DNA of 64,000 bases from Gonium pectorale (taxonomy: Eukaryota; Chlorophyta; Chlorophyceae; Chlamydomonadales; Volvocaceae): contig LSYV01000021.1 in NCBI GenBank assembly GCA_001584585.1, forward strand, positions 814,340-878,339, in the 5' to 3' direction. A program made the position numbers and the translations under genes. Below the pieces are notes generated by a model, which was not told where the DNA came from, made no database searches, and saw only the letters and a program-made list of their open reading frames with translations. Positions within the stretch are counted from its first letter, which is position 1; every line of letters begins with the position of its first letter. This document shows, piece by piece, positions 1-12,800 of the stretch.

Positions 1-2264
1 CGGGGGGAGGCAGGCTCACGGCGCCGCCTCCACAGCGTCCGCAGCTGCTGCCACCGGCTCCGGCCCAGGTGCCTCTAGCGCGCCCTCGGGCGCCGACCGG
101 TCCCCGAGACGGTTCTGGACGCCATCTACGGATGGGTTCAGGCCGGATACAATGGACAGCACGGCGTGGCAGAAGTTGCCCCGGTGATCCCAAACGCCAT
201 CCATGACCCGTGGGTCGGCCTGGGCTCGGCGGAGCAGCTTGCCCAGCGTCGCCACCAGCGCCGCCGCCTCATCCGCGTCGCCGTACGCCAGCAGCGGCGC
301 AAATCGTTCCCCGATCCACACCAGCTCCCGCACGGCGGCCGCCTGCCAGCCGCCCGGGTCGCGACCGGCTCCGCGGAGGAGGTACTCGAGGCAGGGCAGC
401 AGGCCGCCGGACAGCGCCGCAGCCACGGGGCGCGACGGCGACGGGGGCAGGCGGAGCGGATCTGCGCAGGAACCAGTTGGTTTTTCATGGCTGCAAAGTC
501 GGCCAGCCACAACGTCGATCCCGGACTGTCCCAACACCCGGATCCATCCTCCGACATCCCCCACCATCTGGAGGCGCACACGGCGAATGTGGCCGACGGC
601 GGAACATGTGCGATCCCGACGCACACAATCGTTCCACCCGCCAAGGAGGTCACACCTGAATAGGCCGCCAGCTCGCTGTTGCGCTCTGCTTTGAGCCACG
701 CTTCCTCAAGGCAGCGGCAGTGATTCTGCAGCCGAACCGCCGGGAGCCACGGCAGGGCCCATCGAAGTGCCGACACCCCCAGGCGCCACAGCTCCACCTC
801 CGCCTCCAAGTCCGTGGCCGCCGACCATCCACCGGTGGGGTCCGGGGGGTACAGCTGGAGGGCAGCCGCCGCGAAAGCAAACGCCGCCACGGACCCCAAG
901 GTGTTGCAGAATGCTGCCGCTGGCTGGGGTGAGGGATCATTCCCACGCTCCCGGGCGGCGGCCGCTGAGGCGGTGACGTCCAGCCGGCCCGCGCGCAAGG
1001 CAATTGAGAACACGACGCGCCGGCAGGGGCGTTGTGGCGTCGGCTCCGGCGCCGTCTCGAGTAGCCGTAGCATGGTCATGAGGGTATCCCGTCCGGCGCC
1101 CGCTGCGACGACGCTGTTGCCGCTGCCTGCGGCGGCTCGCACAGCCGGACTCCGTACGATCTCGTCCAAGCCGTACAAGCTACCTCCGTCGACGGCCGCG
1201 AGGGTGGAGAGCCCCAGGCACAACGTCGCGTGCGTCACGCAGCGGCCGCACAGCGCCCTGCGCAGCCGCGCGCCCGTGGCGGCGGCCGCCTCGCTGTCAC
1301 CGAAGCCGAGTACGGAGGCTAGCGCAGAGAGGTTTCCGTGCAAGTAGATGAAGAGTCGAAAGGCCCCCTCGCTTTCGGCGGGTGTCGACGGATTGGCCTC
1401 CCCTACCAGCACCAGCACCAGCACCCGCGCCGCCTGCTCCAGGACCTGCGACGACTCCAGCGCCCTCACCAGCTCCGCAACCAGGGGCTGGGATGGCGTA
1501 GCGTGCAGCGACTCGGGTGCCCCCACCAGCTGCGAGCGGGTGATTGCACCGAGGAGACCGTATGTGAAGCCCAAAAAGGTCGCAGCCACGATGCCCAGGG
1601 CCTGCCTCCTGTCTTGCTGCTCTGCCCCCGCCTCGACGGCCGGCGGCCCCGCGCCTGACGCCTGCGTGAGCGCCTCCCCGAGCGCCGCAAGCTGGCGGCT
1701 GGCAGCGTGCAGCGCCTCGGTTCGTATCACTGTCAGGAAAAAAGCGTATACCTGCAGGAGTGCTACGCCTGAGGCCTTTGCTGCGTTCTCTGCCAAGGCA
1801 ACGAAGGCCCCGGTTGAAAGCTTTGCGACGCCTGCGCGAAACTGGGGCGTGGTGTTGGCGTTGGCGACAGCGCCCGCAATAAAGTCGCTGGCCGGCAGCC
1901 GAAGTGCCGCGGCAAGAAGGCGCAGCAGCGCCGGCCGGCCGGGGGGTGCGGTCAGGAGCACGAACGCGGCCACTGGTGTAGCGCTTGGCATGCCCGCCCA
2001 GTCATGAAGCACTTTGAGCGCCTTCTCAAGCTTCCGCAGCCGCGCGGCGCCTGCCGTGGCCAGCGGGCTGCCGCTGACCTGCTGCTGTGTGATGCCGGGA
2101 TCAAAGAGCTGATCAACCTCTTCGCACAGGGACTCAAGAGCGGGCCTCATATGTGCAGGCGGGCTGTCAGCCTCGTCGTCGGGGGCGCCTTGGTCGGCTC
2201 GACCTGCTCGACGCCCTCGCCCGCCGCCTCGGACCACGGCCGCAGCGAGCCTGCTGCTCGCCAT
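1..2264 (-). CDS. MYND-family protein, copy 1, 3' end beyond the window
   Basis: This is the first of the multicopy two-exon genes, with exon 1 at 2264-656 and exon 2 from 461 running off the left edge. The start at 2264 (MASSRLAAAVV) matches the MASSRR start of the copies at 29216 and 44577; reading further upstream in frame adds 38 unlike residues. The exon 1 donor (TTCAG/GTGTG) leaves phase 1, and the acceptor CAG/ATCCGCTCC restores DPLRLPPSPSRP, exactly as in the other copies. The intron is only 194 bp. The visible protein is an Ala/Leu-rich helical body; the C-terminal MYND finger of the family would lie outside the window. It is among the most divergent copies and has no visible stop or frameshift. 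A nuclear or cytoplasmic protein-binding role is family inference only. Confidence 0.8.
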
Positions 2265-2430
2265 GCTGTTCTGGCAAGCGATTGAAGATCCCTGAAAGGC
2301 GCAGTGGGCTGGAAACGAGAGGGCTCCAGCTCCTACATCTTTCGTTGGACTATATGCAAAAGCGCAACCTAGGCACACTCCGGATCAAGGGCTGCTGTTT
2401 TGGCCATCACAACAGGACAACTCCGTATGT

Positions 2431-2488
2431 CGATCCCGCACCGAAAACGCTGGCTGCGCTCAGTGTGCGTGCGACCCCCGGGACGGTC
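2431..2488 (-). promoter_or_regulatory. Conserved upstream element of MYND copy 1
   Basis: Read in gene direction, this block starts GTCCCGGGGGTC and continues about 25 bases later with CAGCCAGCGTTTTCGG. It lies 167-224 bp upstream of the ATG. The same arrangement recurs at similar distance upstream of four other copies (9511-9563, 23684-23739, 29021-29070, 44384-44436). The recurrence is seen in the sequence; a promoter or 5'UTR role is inference. Confidence 0.45.
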
Positions 2489-5035
2489 GTGGAGTTTCAA
2501 CAGAATTGCAGGAAAGGCTTTGATTATTCCTATCGCGGAACGGGCATTTCATTCAGGACAAAATGGAGCGAGTACAAATGATGGCAGGGCTGGTACGGTG
2601 CCTCCCCTGGTGTCGTCACGGCCGGTAATGCGGGAGATCCATGGCCTCCCCTTTGACGGTCGTGTAACCTGTATCTTGCAACGTATGGCTTGGGAAGAGG
2701 GAAGGGCTCTGCGGCAGAGTGCCTTGCTTCTCAGGGTGGGCATGGCAGGTCCCCGCTCTTGCTTCTTCCTCTCTCAATGTCTCTTTTTCCTCTCTTAACC
2801 CTCGTGTTCGCCCCATCCCTGGCCTCAGCGGCTGAGCTGCCGAAGGGCATCGGAGGTGGGGCGTGTGCGGATGGGGGAGGGAGCGCTCGCAGGCCTGCTC
2901 GAGGGAAAGCTCCTGGCGCATAAATGTACGAATCGATTGCAAAACCGCAAGAGCACAACATGACATGATGACAAGTGTTGCTTGCCGGAGTCCACCCGTT
3001 CTCAATACAGGGCTGCTGGTTTGGTTGGTGTCGGTTGGCGTTGGTTGATGCCTAGTGAAGGTTCAGGTTACTGTGAGGGCGAAACGGCGTCGCCAGCTCG
3101 CCACAACCGTACCCCAGTGTCAAGGTCCTGTAACAACCGGATTCTTTCACAAACAACCTTCCACAAGCACCCTCGCATACACGCCCTGCACCCCCTAGTG
3201 GCAGTGTCCGCCCCGGAGGGTCCCCGCGTACCCCGTATGGGCGAGGCGTTTGTGGACCAGGAGGTGCAGGGGACAGCCCGCTCAGCTGCCCGTCTGGCCA
3301 CGGCATCTGCAGTCGCGGGCGGCAGCTGGTTGCTGCCCCTACCCATTGCGCGTCATACACATCATAGCATGTCGTACGTGTGCGGGTCGTCCGTCGTACC
3401 TTCGTATGGTCTGCAGCGGTCATCGTGTACCGGTAGGCTCATACCTCATTTTCGGAGCAGAGCCCTCAGGGCGTTTCACGATTCCCTGCATCCCCGGCCT
3501 CAACGCAAAAGGCCTGTGGCACACCCGTGGTTTGGTGCCGGTTGGCAGGTGAGTTTCTGCAGGCGCGCCACGTCCGCAATGCAACGGGCACAGGGCGGCC
3601 AGAGACCTGGAACATGATGATAACTTGTGGGCAGCTCCTGCCGTGTTTGGGACCCCTGTGATAGCTCGAACCCCCGCCACTTCTACAACACCACAATCCA
3701 CCCGCCCCCTGCAAACTGTCACACCGCAAGCGGCCTCCCGGGTGTACGTCGCTTCCTCCTCATCCACAGCTTCCCTGTCCAGGAGTCACGCTCCTGAACG
3801 TGCGCGAACCCGGGTAAACAGGCAGTGCCTGTGGATTGAGGCTACACAAGAAGGGTATGCATGGTTCGTTCCTACCCGTCTTCAGGTCGCGCAAGCCGAG
3901 GTTCACAAGACAGCCATCTATGCCAAGGCCGCGTCGCGGTGCCGCACTGTGGCTCGTGTGGCCTGCAACCCCTCTCTGGGGGAGCTTGTGATCTGTATCT
4001 GTATCTGTAGCGTTGCGGCGCCGCGCTATGCTACCGCACACTGCCCATTAAACATGTCGTTCTGCAGCAACACTCCCAGCGCAAGGAGTGCCTGCTACGC
4101 ATACCCGCAGTGTCGGCGCAGCGCAATGGACGCAATCGCCACTTGCGCGCGCCCCACCCTTCATGCGCTCTACTGCGACGGCTTGAGACCTGGACCAGTT
4201 GGCCGTGCTTCCGGCTGGCTGTGTTGTTGTGATGAGCCCAGACTGTACACAGCTCAAGCACATGTGCTATGTAAGTACAGCGCGCCGCTGACGCTGCGGA
4301 CCGGCACCATGTCGTACCACACCATGTCGATTCGTACCACGCCATGCCAGGCTCGGCAAGCAAGCGGCTTGCTGAACGCAGCACAAGCATACACATCGCC
4401 CGACGCAATTACACGGACTGCACGAGATCGCAAACAATCTATCTTGCGCATGCATACAGCAGCGGGGCCGTCGCATCAACTGCGTCGAACAAAACGGAAA
4501 TTTCATGTGCAGCGGGCATACTTTATGGCGACAACTATGGTGGCTCCTGCATGCAAGATGCTGCGCTTGCGGCGTGTTTCATCATAAAAGGGAAGACGGC
4601 AGAGAAACACCGTGGCTCGATGCGTCCGCAGCGCCCTGCTGTCGCGCTCTCGTCGCAGCACGCGATCCAAAATGCAGCACAGTAACGAGATATGCAATGC
4701 TATCCGCGAGCCACTGCTGCCCACGCGGAGGCACCCTCTGTTGGCTCTCCGACGGTCGGATGGGGCGCTGTCAGCAGCGGTGCTGCATCCTAACCGTACG
4801 GCCCCCCGTCCCAGGCCATAATTGCGCCTTTGCTCCGTGCTTACGAACCCTGGGGGCCCACAGGCGCATTCCTTCTCGGCAAACAACGCAACCGGACATA
4901 CGCTGAGGAGGACCCGATCTCAGTACAGGCAGCAACCGTTCGCAACCAGTGCCCTACGTGTTAGCGTGCGGACGGTTAGCTGCTTCCATCCGTACCGCTT
5001 CCCCAGATCCCCATAGCCTTTGCCTCACTCACGTC
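2489..5035. other. Gene-less stretch between MYND copy 1 and the relic
   Basis: No coding region is supported here. The longest open frame (3625-4587, plus) starts at TTG, is rich in Cys, Arg, Ser and Thr without domain pattern, and lacks the GC-ending codon bias of the real genes. I see no RNA gene and no terminal repeats. Confidence 0.5.
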
Positions 5036-5680
5036 CAACCGTCCCCGCCCAGCAGCCCCGCGCACGCCGCCCGGTGCCCCGCCCGCCAGTGCGCCATCCA
5101 GCAGTCGCGGCCGCCTTACCGCAGCCGGCGCACGGCGTCAGCCGCAGCCCCGCCTCGCTGTCGCCGTCCAGGTTGGCGCAGCCGAGGTTGGCGCACGTGC
5201 GCAGCAGGCGGCGGGCGACGGCAGGCGACGGTATGGCCGAGGCGAGGCAAAGCAGGACGGCATCCAAACCCGATTCGAGAAACCGAGCAGCACCACCGCC
5301 GCTTGCCTCCCCGCCCTCCGTCTCCTTTCCAGCCAGCGGTCCGCCGCCGCCAGGGCCTCAACCGCCTCCGCCTCCGCCGGCAACCCACGCACGCGGAACT
5401 GGGACACCAAGCCCCGCAGGAGCTCCGGCTGATGCGCCCGGACCTGGGCCGCCCAAAGCATGGCAGGAGCTCCGGCTGCCACAGCTGGGCCGGGAGAGGC
5501 CGTCGCTCGCCGAACCCTGTGGCGCTGCCGTCGCCCTCTCCGCTGCCAGTCCCGACAGCGCCACCGCTTGCGCGGCCGCTGCTGGGCCCCGCGGCATCCG
5601 GTGCCGCACCCCGCGCCGTGTCCGCTAGCAGCAGCGCAGCCAGGAGATTACTGCAGCGTGCCATATGTCTCAACGGCGGT
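5036..5680 (-). pseudogene. Truncated 3' relic of a MYND-family exon 2
   Basis: Only the last third of exon 2 is present, beginning near the conserved HLAALLLADTARGAAPDAAG region (here LLAALLLADTARG). The frame is broken at least twice: the segment QPELLRGLVSQF and the following LRTCANLGCANLDGD lie in different frames. A 10-bp deletion removes the Tyr-Cys-Cys part of the zinc finger (reading GCGKAAATAG), and the family stop TAG reads TGG. The relic sits about 90 bp from the 3' end of the intact copy at 5771. It is probably what is left of a tandem copy after deletion. The same 10-bp deletion occurs in the copy at 44577-48103. Confidence 0.8.
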
Positions 5681-5770
5681 GGCAGCAGAGGAAACCGAGT
5701 ACGCCGCACACAACAGAGATACCCCATCTCGCAGCAGGTAGACTCCGCGCCTCACCCCACACCCTGACGT

Positions 5771-8700
5771 CTATCCGGCCCCGCCCAGCCGCCGCGCGCA
5801 CGCCGCCCGGTGCCCCGCCCGCCAGTGCGCCATCCAGCAGTCGCGGCAGCAGTACGCCGCCTTGCCGCAGCCCGTGCAGGGCGTCAGCCGCAGCCCCGCC
5901 TCGCTGTCGCCGTCCAGATTGGCGCAGTCGGGGTTGGCGCACAAGCGCAGCAGGCTGCGGGCGGCCGCAGGCGGCGGCATGGCCGAGCCGAGGCGCAGCA
6001 GGACGGGATCCACAACCGTTTCGGGCACCGTAACAGCCCCGCCGCCTTCTCTGCCCCCCTCCTCCGCCTTTCCTCCAGCCCAGCGGCCCATCGCCTCCGC
6101 CACGGCCTCCGCCGCCTCCGCCTCCTCCGGCAACTCGTACGCGCGGAGCTGGGCCCCCAAGCCCCGCAGGAGCTCCGGCTGCCACGGCAGGGCCGGGAGA
6201 GGCGGTCGCGATCCGGGGCCTGTGCCGCTGCTGCCGGCCTCTCCGCTGCCCGAACGTCTGCCGGCCCCATCAGCGCCACCTCTTGCGCGGCCGCTGCTGG
6301 GCCCCGCGGCATCCGCTGCCGCACCCCGCGCCGTGTCCGCTAGCTGCAGCGCAGCCAGGTGGCCGCTGCAGCGTGCCAGTCGTTTCAGTAGCGGCAATAA
6401 AATGCAGTCGCTCAGGCCCGCGGCCTCCAGCTCTGGCAGGAACTCCAGGGCAACGCCCACCAGCGGCACAGCCTCCACCTCCTCCAGCAGCAGCGCCCGC
6501 CAGCCGCCGTCATCGCCACAGCTGTCCCTCTCACTGCCGCCGGCGCCCTCGGGGGCAGGCGCCCGGTGCGCTGCTTGCGGGCCGCAGCATGCCCTCAGCA
6601 GCGGCACCCACGACAGCGTCGCGGAAACGAGGAGGCTCGCCGTCATTGGCGAAATGCCGCTTGCATCGCCGCAACCGCCGCCACCAATGTCGCCCGAGCC
6701 GGCGCCGCGTGCCGGGTCCGCGCACAGGGGCTGAGGCGTGAGTGCCGCCTGCGCTAGGCGCGACAGCGGCGGCAGCCAATGGCAGGCGGCGAGGCTCAGG
6801 AGGTTTGCGAGCTGCTGCGAGGCGGGGGAGGCAGGCTCTGGCGCCGCCTCCACAGCGTCCGCAGCTGCTGCCACCGGCTCCGGCCCAGGTGCCTCTAGCA
6901 CGCCCTCGGGCGCCGACCGGTGGCGGGAGTAATTCACGGCTGCTTCGACGACCGCAAACAGGCCGTACACCGTCAATAGTATTGCCTGCCAGACGTGGCC
7001 CTGGAAATTCCAAACGCCCTCCATGACCCGTGGGTCGGCCTGGGCTCGGCGGAGCAGCTTGCCCAGCGTTGCCACAAGCGCCGCTGCCTCAACCGCGTTG
7101 CCGTACGCCAGCAGCGGCGCCAAGTGCTCCCCAAGACACGCCAGCTCCCCCACGGCGGCCGCCTGCCAGCCGCCCGGGTCGCGGCCGGCGCTGCGGAGGA
7201 GGTACTCGAGGCAGGGCAGCAGGCCGCCCGCCAGTGCCGCAGCCACGAGGCGCGGTGGCGACTGGGGCAGGCTGAGCAGTTCTGCAGGTGCAAGACGCAG
7301 GACACCAATATCAACTACTTTTCGTTGGCCGCAAGGATGCGTGCCTCTTACTCGCAGTCGCCTCAAGTAAGTATACCTTCGGCAGGGCCACAAAAGACGG
7401 CGAACATGACAGCTGTTATCCTAGACCTCCGCGCGTCCGCGGTGCACAAGTTCCAACCGCTTACACCACAGCAGTGCAAGCATATACCTACATTTGGAAA
7501 CAGTTCAGCACGGGCGTGACCAAACCGTTCATGCCATAGCCATGCACTGAATTCATTCCTTGGTTTGTCTGCTGGTGCTGCCTTGCTGCTCGTATGTACT
7601 CTCCTCGGAGTACTGTCCCGGTGGCAGGCCGGGCCGCCCAGTGTCGGGGGTACGGTAACGAAGTCTGTCTATCTCGTGCAATATCGACCCCCAACCACCC
7701 TGACCCTAACCCTCAAACCCTAATCCTGCCCCCACCTTGGTTCGCCGGCTGCCCGCTTCCAATCTCCGCCCTGCTCCAGGCCTCTCTAAGGCAGCGGCAA
7801 TGCTTTCGAAGCCAAGACTCCACAGCCCACGGCAGGGCCCACCGAAGCGCTGACACCCCCAGGCGCCACAGCTCCACCTCCGCCTCCGAATCCGTAGCCG
7901 CCGACCATCCCTCGGTTGGGTCCGGGGGGTACAGCTGGAGTGCGGCGACCTCAAACGCTGTCGTCGCCAGATGTCCAGTCGTGCGGGTCGGCGCCGCCAG
8001 CGGTGGCGGCTGCGGGCCGCCGCCGCTTGCCAGGGCAGCGGCTGCTGCGGACGCGACGTCCAGCCGGCCAGCGCGCAGCGCGATGTAGAAGGCGCCCCGC
8101 CGGCAGGGGCGCGCGGGGGGCCTCGGGGCTGTGGTGCTAGAGAGGTAGAGTCGAAGCGCCATGGCCAGCAGGGTTTCTTCTCCATAGTGGGTGTCGGAGT
8201 TGCTGTTGCTGCTAGCGCCGCGGCACTCGCCGGCGACGGCCCGTACGGAGGGGATCCGTACAATCTCGTCCAAGCCGTACGAGCTGCCTCCGTCAGCAGA
8301 CACAAGGGTGGAGAGCCCCAGGCACAGCGCCGCGTGCGTCACGCAGCAGCCGCACAGCGCCCTGCGCAGCCGCGCGCCCGTGGCGGCGGTGGCGGCGTCG
8401 GTGGAGCAGCAGTAATCGACCGCTAGCGAGGCGAGGTTCATGTGCACAGCGGCGAAGAAGCGGAAGACGCGCACGCATGCGGCGGAGAGCGGGCCGCTGA
8501 CCCGCACCAGCGCCAGCAGCACCACCCGCGCCGCGTGCTCGAGGACCTGTGACGACTCCAGCGCCTCCGCGAGCTCGGCGACCAGGGGCTGATCGGGCGG
8601 GGCCGCGTGCAGCGGCTCGGGCACCCCCGGTGGCAGGGAGCAGATGAGAGTGATTAGGGTGCCGTAAGTGAAGTGCAGCAACGACATAGTCGTGTCGATG

Positions 8701-9353
8701 ACGGCCTCATTGTCGCCCGGCGGCCCATGAGCCCCCGCCTCTCCGCCCGCGCCTCCAGCCGCCACGACCGTCGCTGCAAGCGCCTCTCCCAGCGGCGCGA
8801 GCTGGCGGCTGGCGGCGTGCAGCGCCTGCGTCCGTACCGCTGCCCGGAGGAAGCCTTGTGCCGGCAGGGGTGCGGGGCCGGTTACCCCAGTATCGCCATC
8901 TGCCAGTTCAACTATGAGGCAGACGGTCCGATCCGCGACGCTTGCGCGCAGGTGGCGTGCGCTGCCATCGGCGGCTGCACGACCCGCGGTCCAGTCGCTG
9001 ACGGAGAGCCGCAGGGCAGCGGCGAGCAGGCACAGCAGCGCCGACCGGCTGGGGGCGCAATCTAAGATGGCGGCGACAGCTTCGGGCGTGTAAGCCTCAG
9101 TGCGCGTGAAGGCTGAGAGTATATCCAACGCCTTCTTGAGCTTCCGCATCCGCGCGGCACCCGCCGTGGCAAGCGGGCTGCTGCCGCCCTGATGCTGCGC
9201 GCTGCAGGTCGCGAACAGCTGATCGACCTCCTCGCGTAGCGACTCAAGAGCGGCCCTAACATCGGCGGGCACGCGGTCGCGGACACCTTCGTCGGCTCGA
9301 CGCCCTCGGCCGCCGCCCCGGACCACCGCCGCAGCACGCCTCCCCCTCGCCAT
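5771..9353 (-). CDS. MYND zinc-finger protein, copy 2 (intact)
   Basis: The exons are 9353-7736 and 7281-5771, joined in phase 1 (CAAG/GTGGG ... CTGCAG/AACTG), giving 1,042 residues. The start MARGRRAAAVV aligns with the other family starts. Exon 1 and most of exon 2 code for an Ala/Leu-rich helical body with no domain I can name. The C-terminal MYND finger spans residues about 987-1034, with zinc ligands in the order C-x4-C-x15-C-x2-C-x5-C-x3-C-x8-H-x3-C and the typical YCCRDC and HWRAGHRAAC elements. MYND fingers are protein-protein interaction modules binding proline-rich partners; the partner here is unknown. The intron is 454 bp and unlike the near-identical introns of the plus-strand copies. 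The frame is intact throughout. Confidence 0.88.
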
Positions 9354-9894
9354 TTTCAGTAACGAAGGTTATCAGTCATAGCAACGGGTTGTAGGCAACG
9401 GGCCCGAGCTTCAACTTCTTTTTGGCGCCCAGCGTTGAGTGACTGCCCAGCACGAGGTTGGAGTTCCGCAGACTAAGAACTGGACCCTTTGGTGTAATGT
9501 GTCGTATGGCCTGCACCGCAAGCGCTGGCTGCACTCGGACATGTGCGGGCGACCCGCGGGACGGAGAATGGAAACTCTTGGACAGCTCAGTCGCGGACGG
9601 GTCAGAAACAGCTGGCCAAGAAGCAGAGCGCCCAGTGTAGTAAGAGTCCTGTAGACCTACATCACGGCTGAAAGTGGCTCCCTGTTGCGACGTACGCAAT
9701 GGGCTGTCCTGGCTGTCTGCCCTTTCGTGAGGCCAACCTGCACGAGCATTCCTCGCGAAGCGCACCCGGTGCTCGTGCTCACCCGGGCGAGTAAGGATGG
9801 ACGAAAACATATTACTGCCGGGCGCCATTAGGGCCATCAGTCAACACGTACCAGGCCCTATGCGCCGACCTACAAGCCGCAAACGTGAAAGAGA
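9354..9894. other. Intergenic: 5' flank of MYND copy 2 and 3' flank of the eEF1A-like gene
   Basis: Both neighbours are transcribed on the minus strand. The right part should hold the 3'UTR of the GTPase gene and the left part the promoter and 5'UTR of the MYND copy. Apart from the conserved block at 9511-9563 I see nothing further. Confidence 0.5.
9511..9563 (-). promoter_or_regulatory. Conserved upstream element of MYND copy 2
   Basis: In gene direction it reads CCGTCCCGCGGGTCGCCCG, then after a short gap CAGCCAGCGCTTGCGGTGC. It lies 158-210 bp before the ATG, the same relative place as in the other copies carrying it. Confidence 0.45.
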
Positions 9895-12800
9895 TCATGA
9901 TAAGTCGATGACAATGGGCGCCTCCTTTTCTCCGGCCTGCTCCGTCGACTGACCCGACCCCTGCTCGTCTGCCGCCAAAGGCCCCTCCGCGCCCGTGCCC
10001 CCCGCTCCACCTTGCTCCCCCTGCCCCGGTCCCCCACCTTCCTCCTCCAGCTGCTGCTGTGTGGCCCCACCCGGCTCCGCCACCCCATACCCACCGAGCT
10101 CCGTGGCCCCCTCCCCTTGCGCGCCCGCCCCGTCCTGTCCATGGGCCTCCACCTCCGCCCCGGCCCCCCCTCCGCTCGCAGCCCTGGACTTGCGCGAGGC
10201 TCCCTTCGCCGGTCCCGGCAACGCTGCGGGCTCCAGCGCGGGCGCCGGGACGGGGTCGACGTATTGCACCGACTGCAATTACGGGGCAGCGCACGCGGTG
10301 CAGGGCAGCGCACGTTATGTGGAAGTCAGGCAGGCACAAGGGGGCTGCCGACGATGCGGGTCCGTACGGGCGCAGACGCTGGGTGACGTTCTGGACAACG
10401 GAACAAGAAAGAAGACAGGAAAGGGCCCGAAACCGCCAGCCAACACCGCCCCCTCACCCACCGATACCCGGGGGAAAGGACCCCCCAAGCACACAACCAG
10501 CCCCACGGCCGCCGCCGATGCAATCGTCACCACCCCTACTCCCACCCAGCACCCACGAACCCCCTTCTCCTTCGACCTCCTCCTCATTGTCTCAAACCCT
10601 GCCCTCCAGACCCGCCCTCCCAGGTGCCCCCCCCCATCCCCACGCCCGCACTCACCAGCACCAGCCCCATGGCCACCACGACGGGCGTCACCACCTTGGT
10701 CCCGCGCATGTCGGCCAGCGCCGAGGCGGTGACCACGAAGCGGCCCAGCCCCGGGTAGGCCGCGTAGGGCTCCAGCAGCAGCGGGGCCAGCGGCGTGAGG
10801 CCCACCTCCGCAATGTCGCCCTCGCGCAGGAAGGAGCCGTCCAGCGCCTCGCCTGGGAGGGGGTGGTTCGAAAGAAACAGGGTTTGATATTAGCGGGCCT
10901 CGACGGCAGCCCCATTCGCCCGTCCGGCGTCTGGGTGGGGTGGGGGTGGCCTTGGGAGTTGGGAGGGGCGCTCTCATTCGAGAAGCCGGAGGCACGTGCC
11001 GTCGCATTTCGACAAAGGCAGAGCGGCAGAGGGGTCCCCAGCGTCGCGACTGGCGAGCGGACCCCCTGCCCCGCCTGGGTGGGGTTGGCGTTGGGTGGGG
11101 TGACGTGGAAAGCTTAACGACGTGGGTCTGACGAGTGCGCACTGACGCCTTGAAGAGCATTCCGCCGTCCCGTTTTGGGCGGGGTGAGATATGTGGGCAA
11201 GAAGGCAGCTGTGCAGAGGTGGCAGGAGAGACGGCCGTGACGCAGCCGCGCCAGCCGGGGCGGCTGCATGTGCCTTGTCAGGTGGTAGGGGCGCGGGCAT
11301 GGGTCCGGTGGTGGTCGAGGGAAGAGTCGGGCACGAGGGTAGTAGGGAACTCAGGGAGCGGCCCAGGACGTCAATTTGTGGTCACCTTCCCACCCAGAGT
11401 ACTAGCGCCGCACACCAGTTTCCACGTTGGACCACTGCCCTCTTGGGACATCGACAGCGATTTCGTCAACTTTGGCACAGTATCCTCAGTGTGTGAGACC
11501 TCTGTGCTGCCTCCTCGCTTCCCACGCCTCCCCGCCCCTCTCTTTCCTCCCCTCGCCCGCATCCCGGTTCGCGCCTCGCCTTTTGCGCTGAGGCGCTTGA
11601 CGCTGTCCAGCCTGCACGGCGCCTGCGCGGTGTGCACATGCACTCGCATCACGTAGCCCTCCTTGAGCTGTCGGGCCTTGTCCTGGCGCTTGGAGGTGGG
11701 GTCGCGGAGCACCTGCGGGCGGGGGGAGCGCGGGTGTGATGTGGGTTTGGCGAGGGGGCGCCTGACGGCCGGGACGCCACGCGGATAACGCTTGCACCGT
11801 ATCACAGCACCACGCCAACAGTCGTACCGGTACTGGTTGCTTGCCGCGGCCTGTGTAAGTGTGGTTCCAGCCCACCTCGTTGCCTCCATCCGGGGCCTAA
11901 CCCAGCCCCACCTGAATCTTTGCGGTGAAGGACGCTGCCAGCCGGGCCGGCCCCTCCGCGGCGTCGGACAGCACGCAGCCGCGGCGCAGGCGGCTGGCGG
12001 GCACGCCCTTGATGGCGCAGCCCACCCACTCGCCCGCCGCAGCGGCGGGGCGCGACGCGTGGAAAGACTCTATCGACCGAGCCTCCGCCGCCAAGCCGCT
12101 GCCGCCATGCGGCACCTTCACCGCCGCAGATGCGAGGGCCCCCGCACCCGCAGCAGCTGCCGCTGACGTCCCGGTGGGCGCTCCGTTGGCGGCGCCGCTG
12201 CCGTACAGGAGCGTCCCGGTTGCGCCGTTGGCGGCGGGCGTCGCGCAGAGCAGCGCGCCCCTGCGCAGGCTGCCGCCGGCAATGCGGCCCGCGGGCACGG
12301 TGCCGATGCCGCCCACCTTATACACGCTCTGCAACGGGTGCACAAGCGCGTCCCAGTTTTGGAAACCAAGGCCGCATGTGCTAGTGGTCGCACGGCACTA
12401 CATCCCAAAGGCCCTCATTTGCGGAACGAGGAGCGCCCGTAGGTGGTGCACGACTGCCATTCGGGTGTTGATAAACATCGCCTCGCGCTCGACACGGTGC
12501 CCTCTCTTAACACACTTCCCACTGGCAATGCCTTTGGGCGGGATACATGCCCTGCCCGCCGACCGTCCCCTCAAGTTCCGCCTCTCCCTTCCCCAGTGTT
12601 CTCCTCCCTCACAATGACGGGTATCCGCAGCGGCAGCTCCGGCCCGCCCGTCGGGGCTGGCAGCGTCGGCGACACGGCTGACGGTGCGCGCGCTGCGGCG
12701 GCGGCTGCCGCTGCCACAGCCTCCAGCAGCGACCCCCCGCTCCACCAGGACGCGATCTTGGGCGAGTGCTCCACCAGGTTCTCACCCGTGTAGCCCGACA

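Noticed and set aside
3625..4587. 320-residue plus-strand open frame
   Set aside because: It starts at TTG, has no domain pattern and an odd Cys/Arg/Ser/Thr-rich composition, and lacks the codon bias of real genes here.
7695..7728. Telomere-like CCCTAACCCT words in the intron of the MYND copy at 5771
   Set aside because: Only a few imperfect units; probably part of the C-rich intron sequence rather than a telomere relic.
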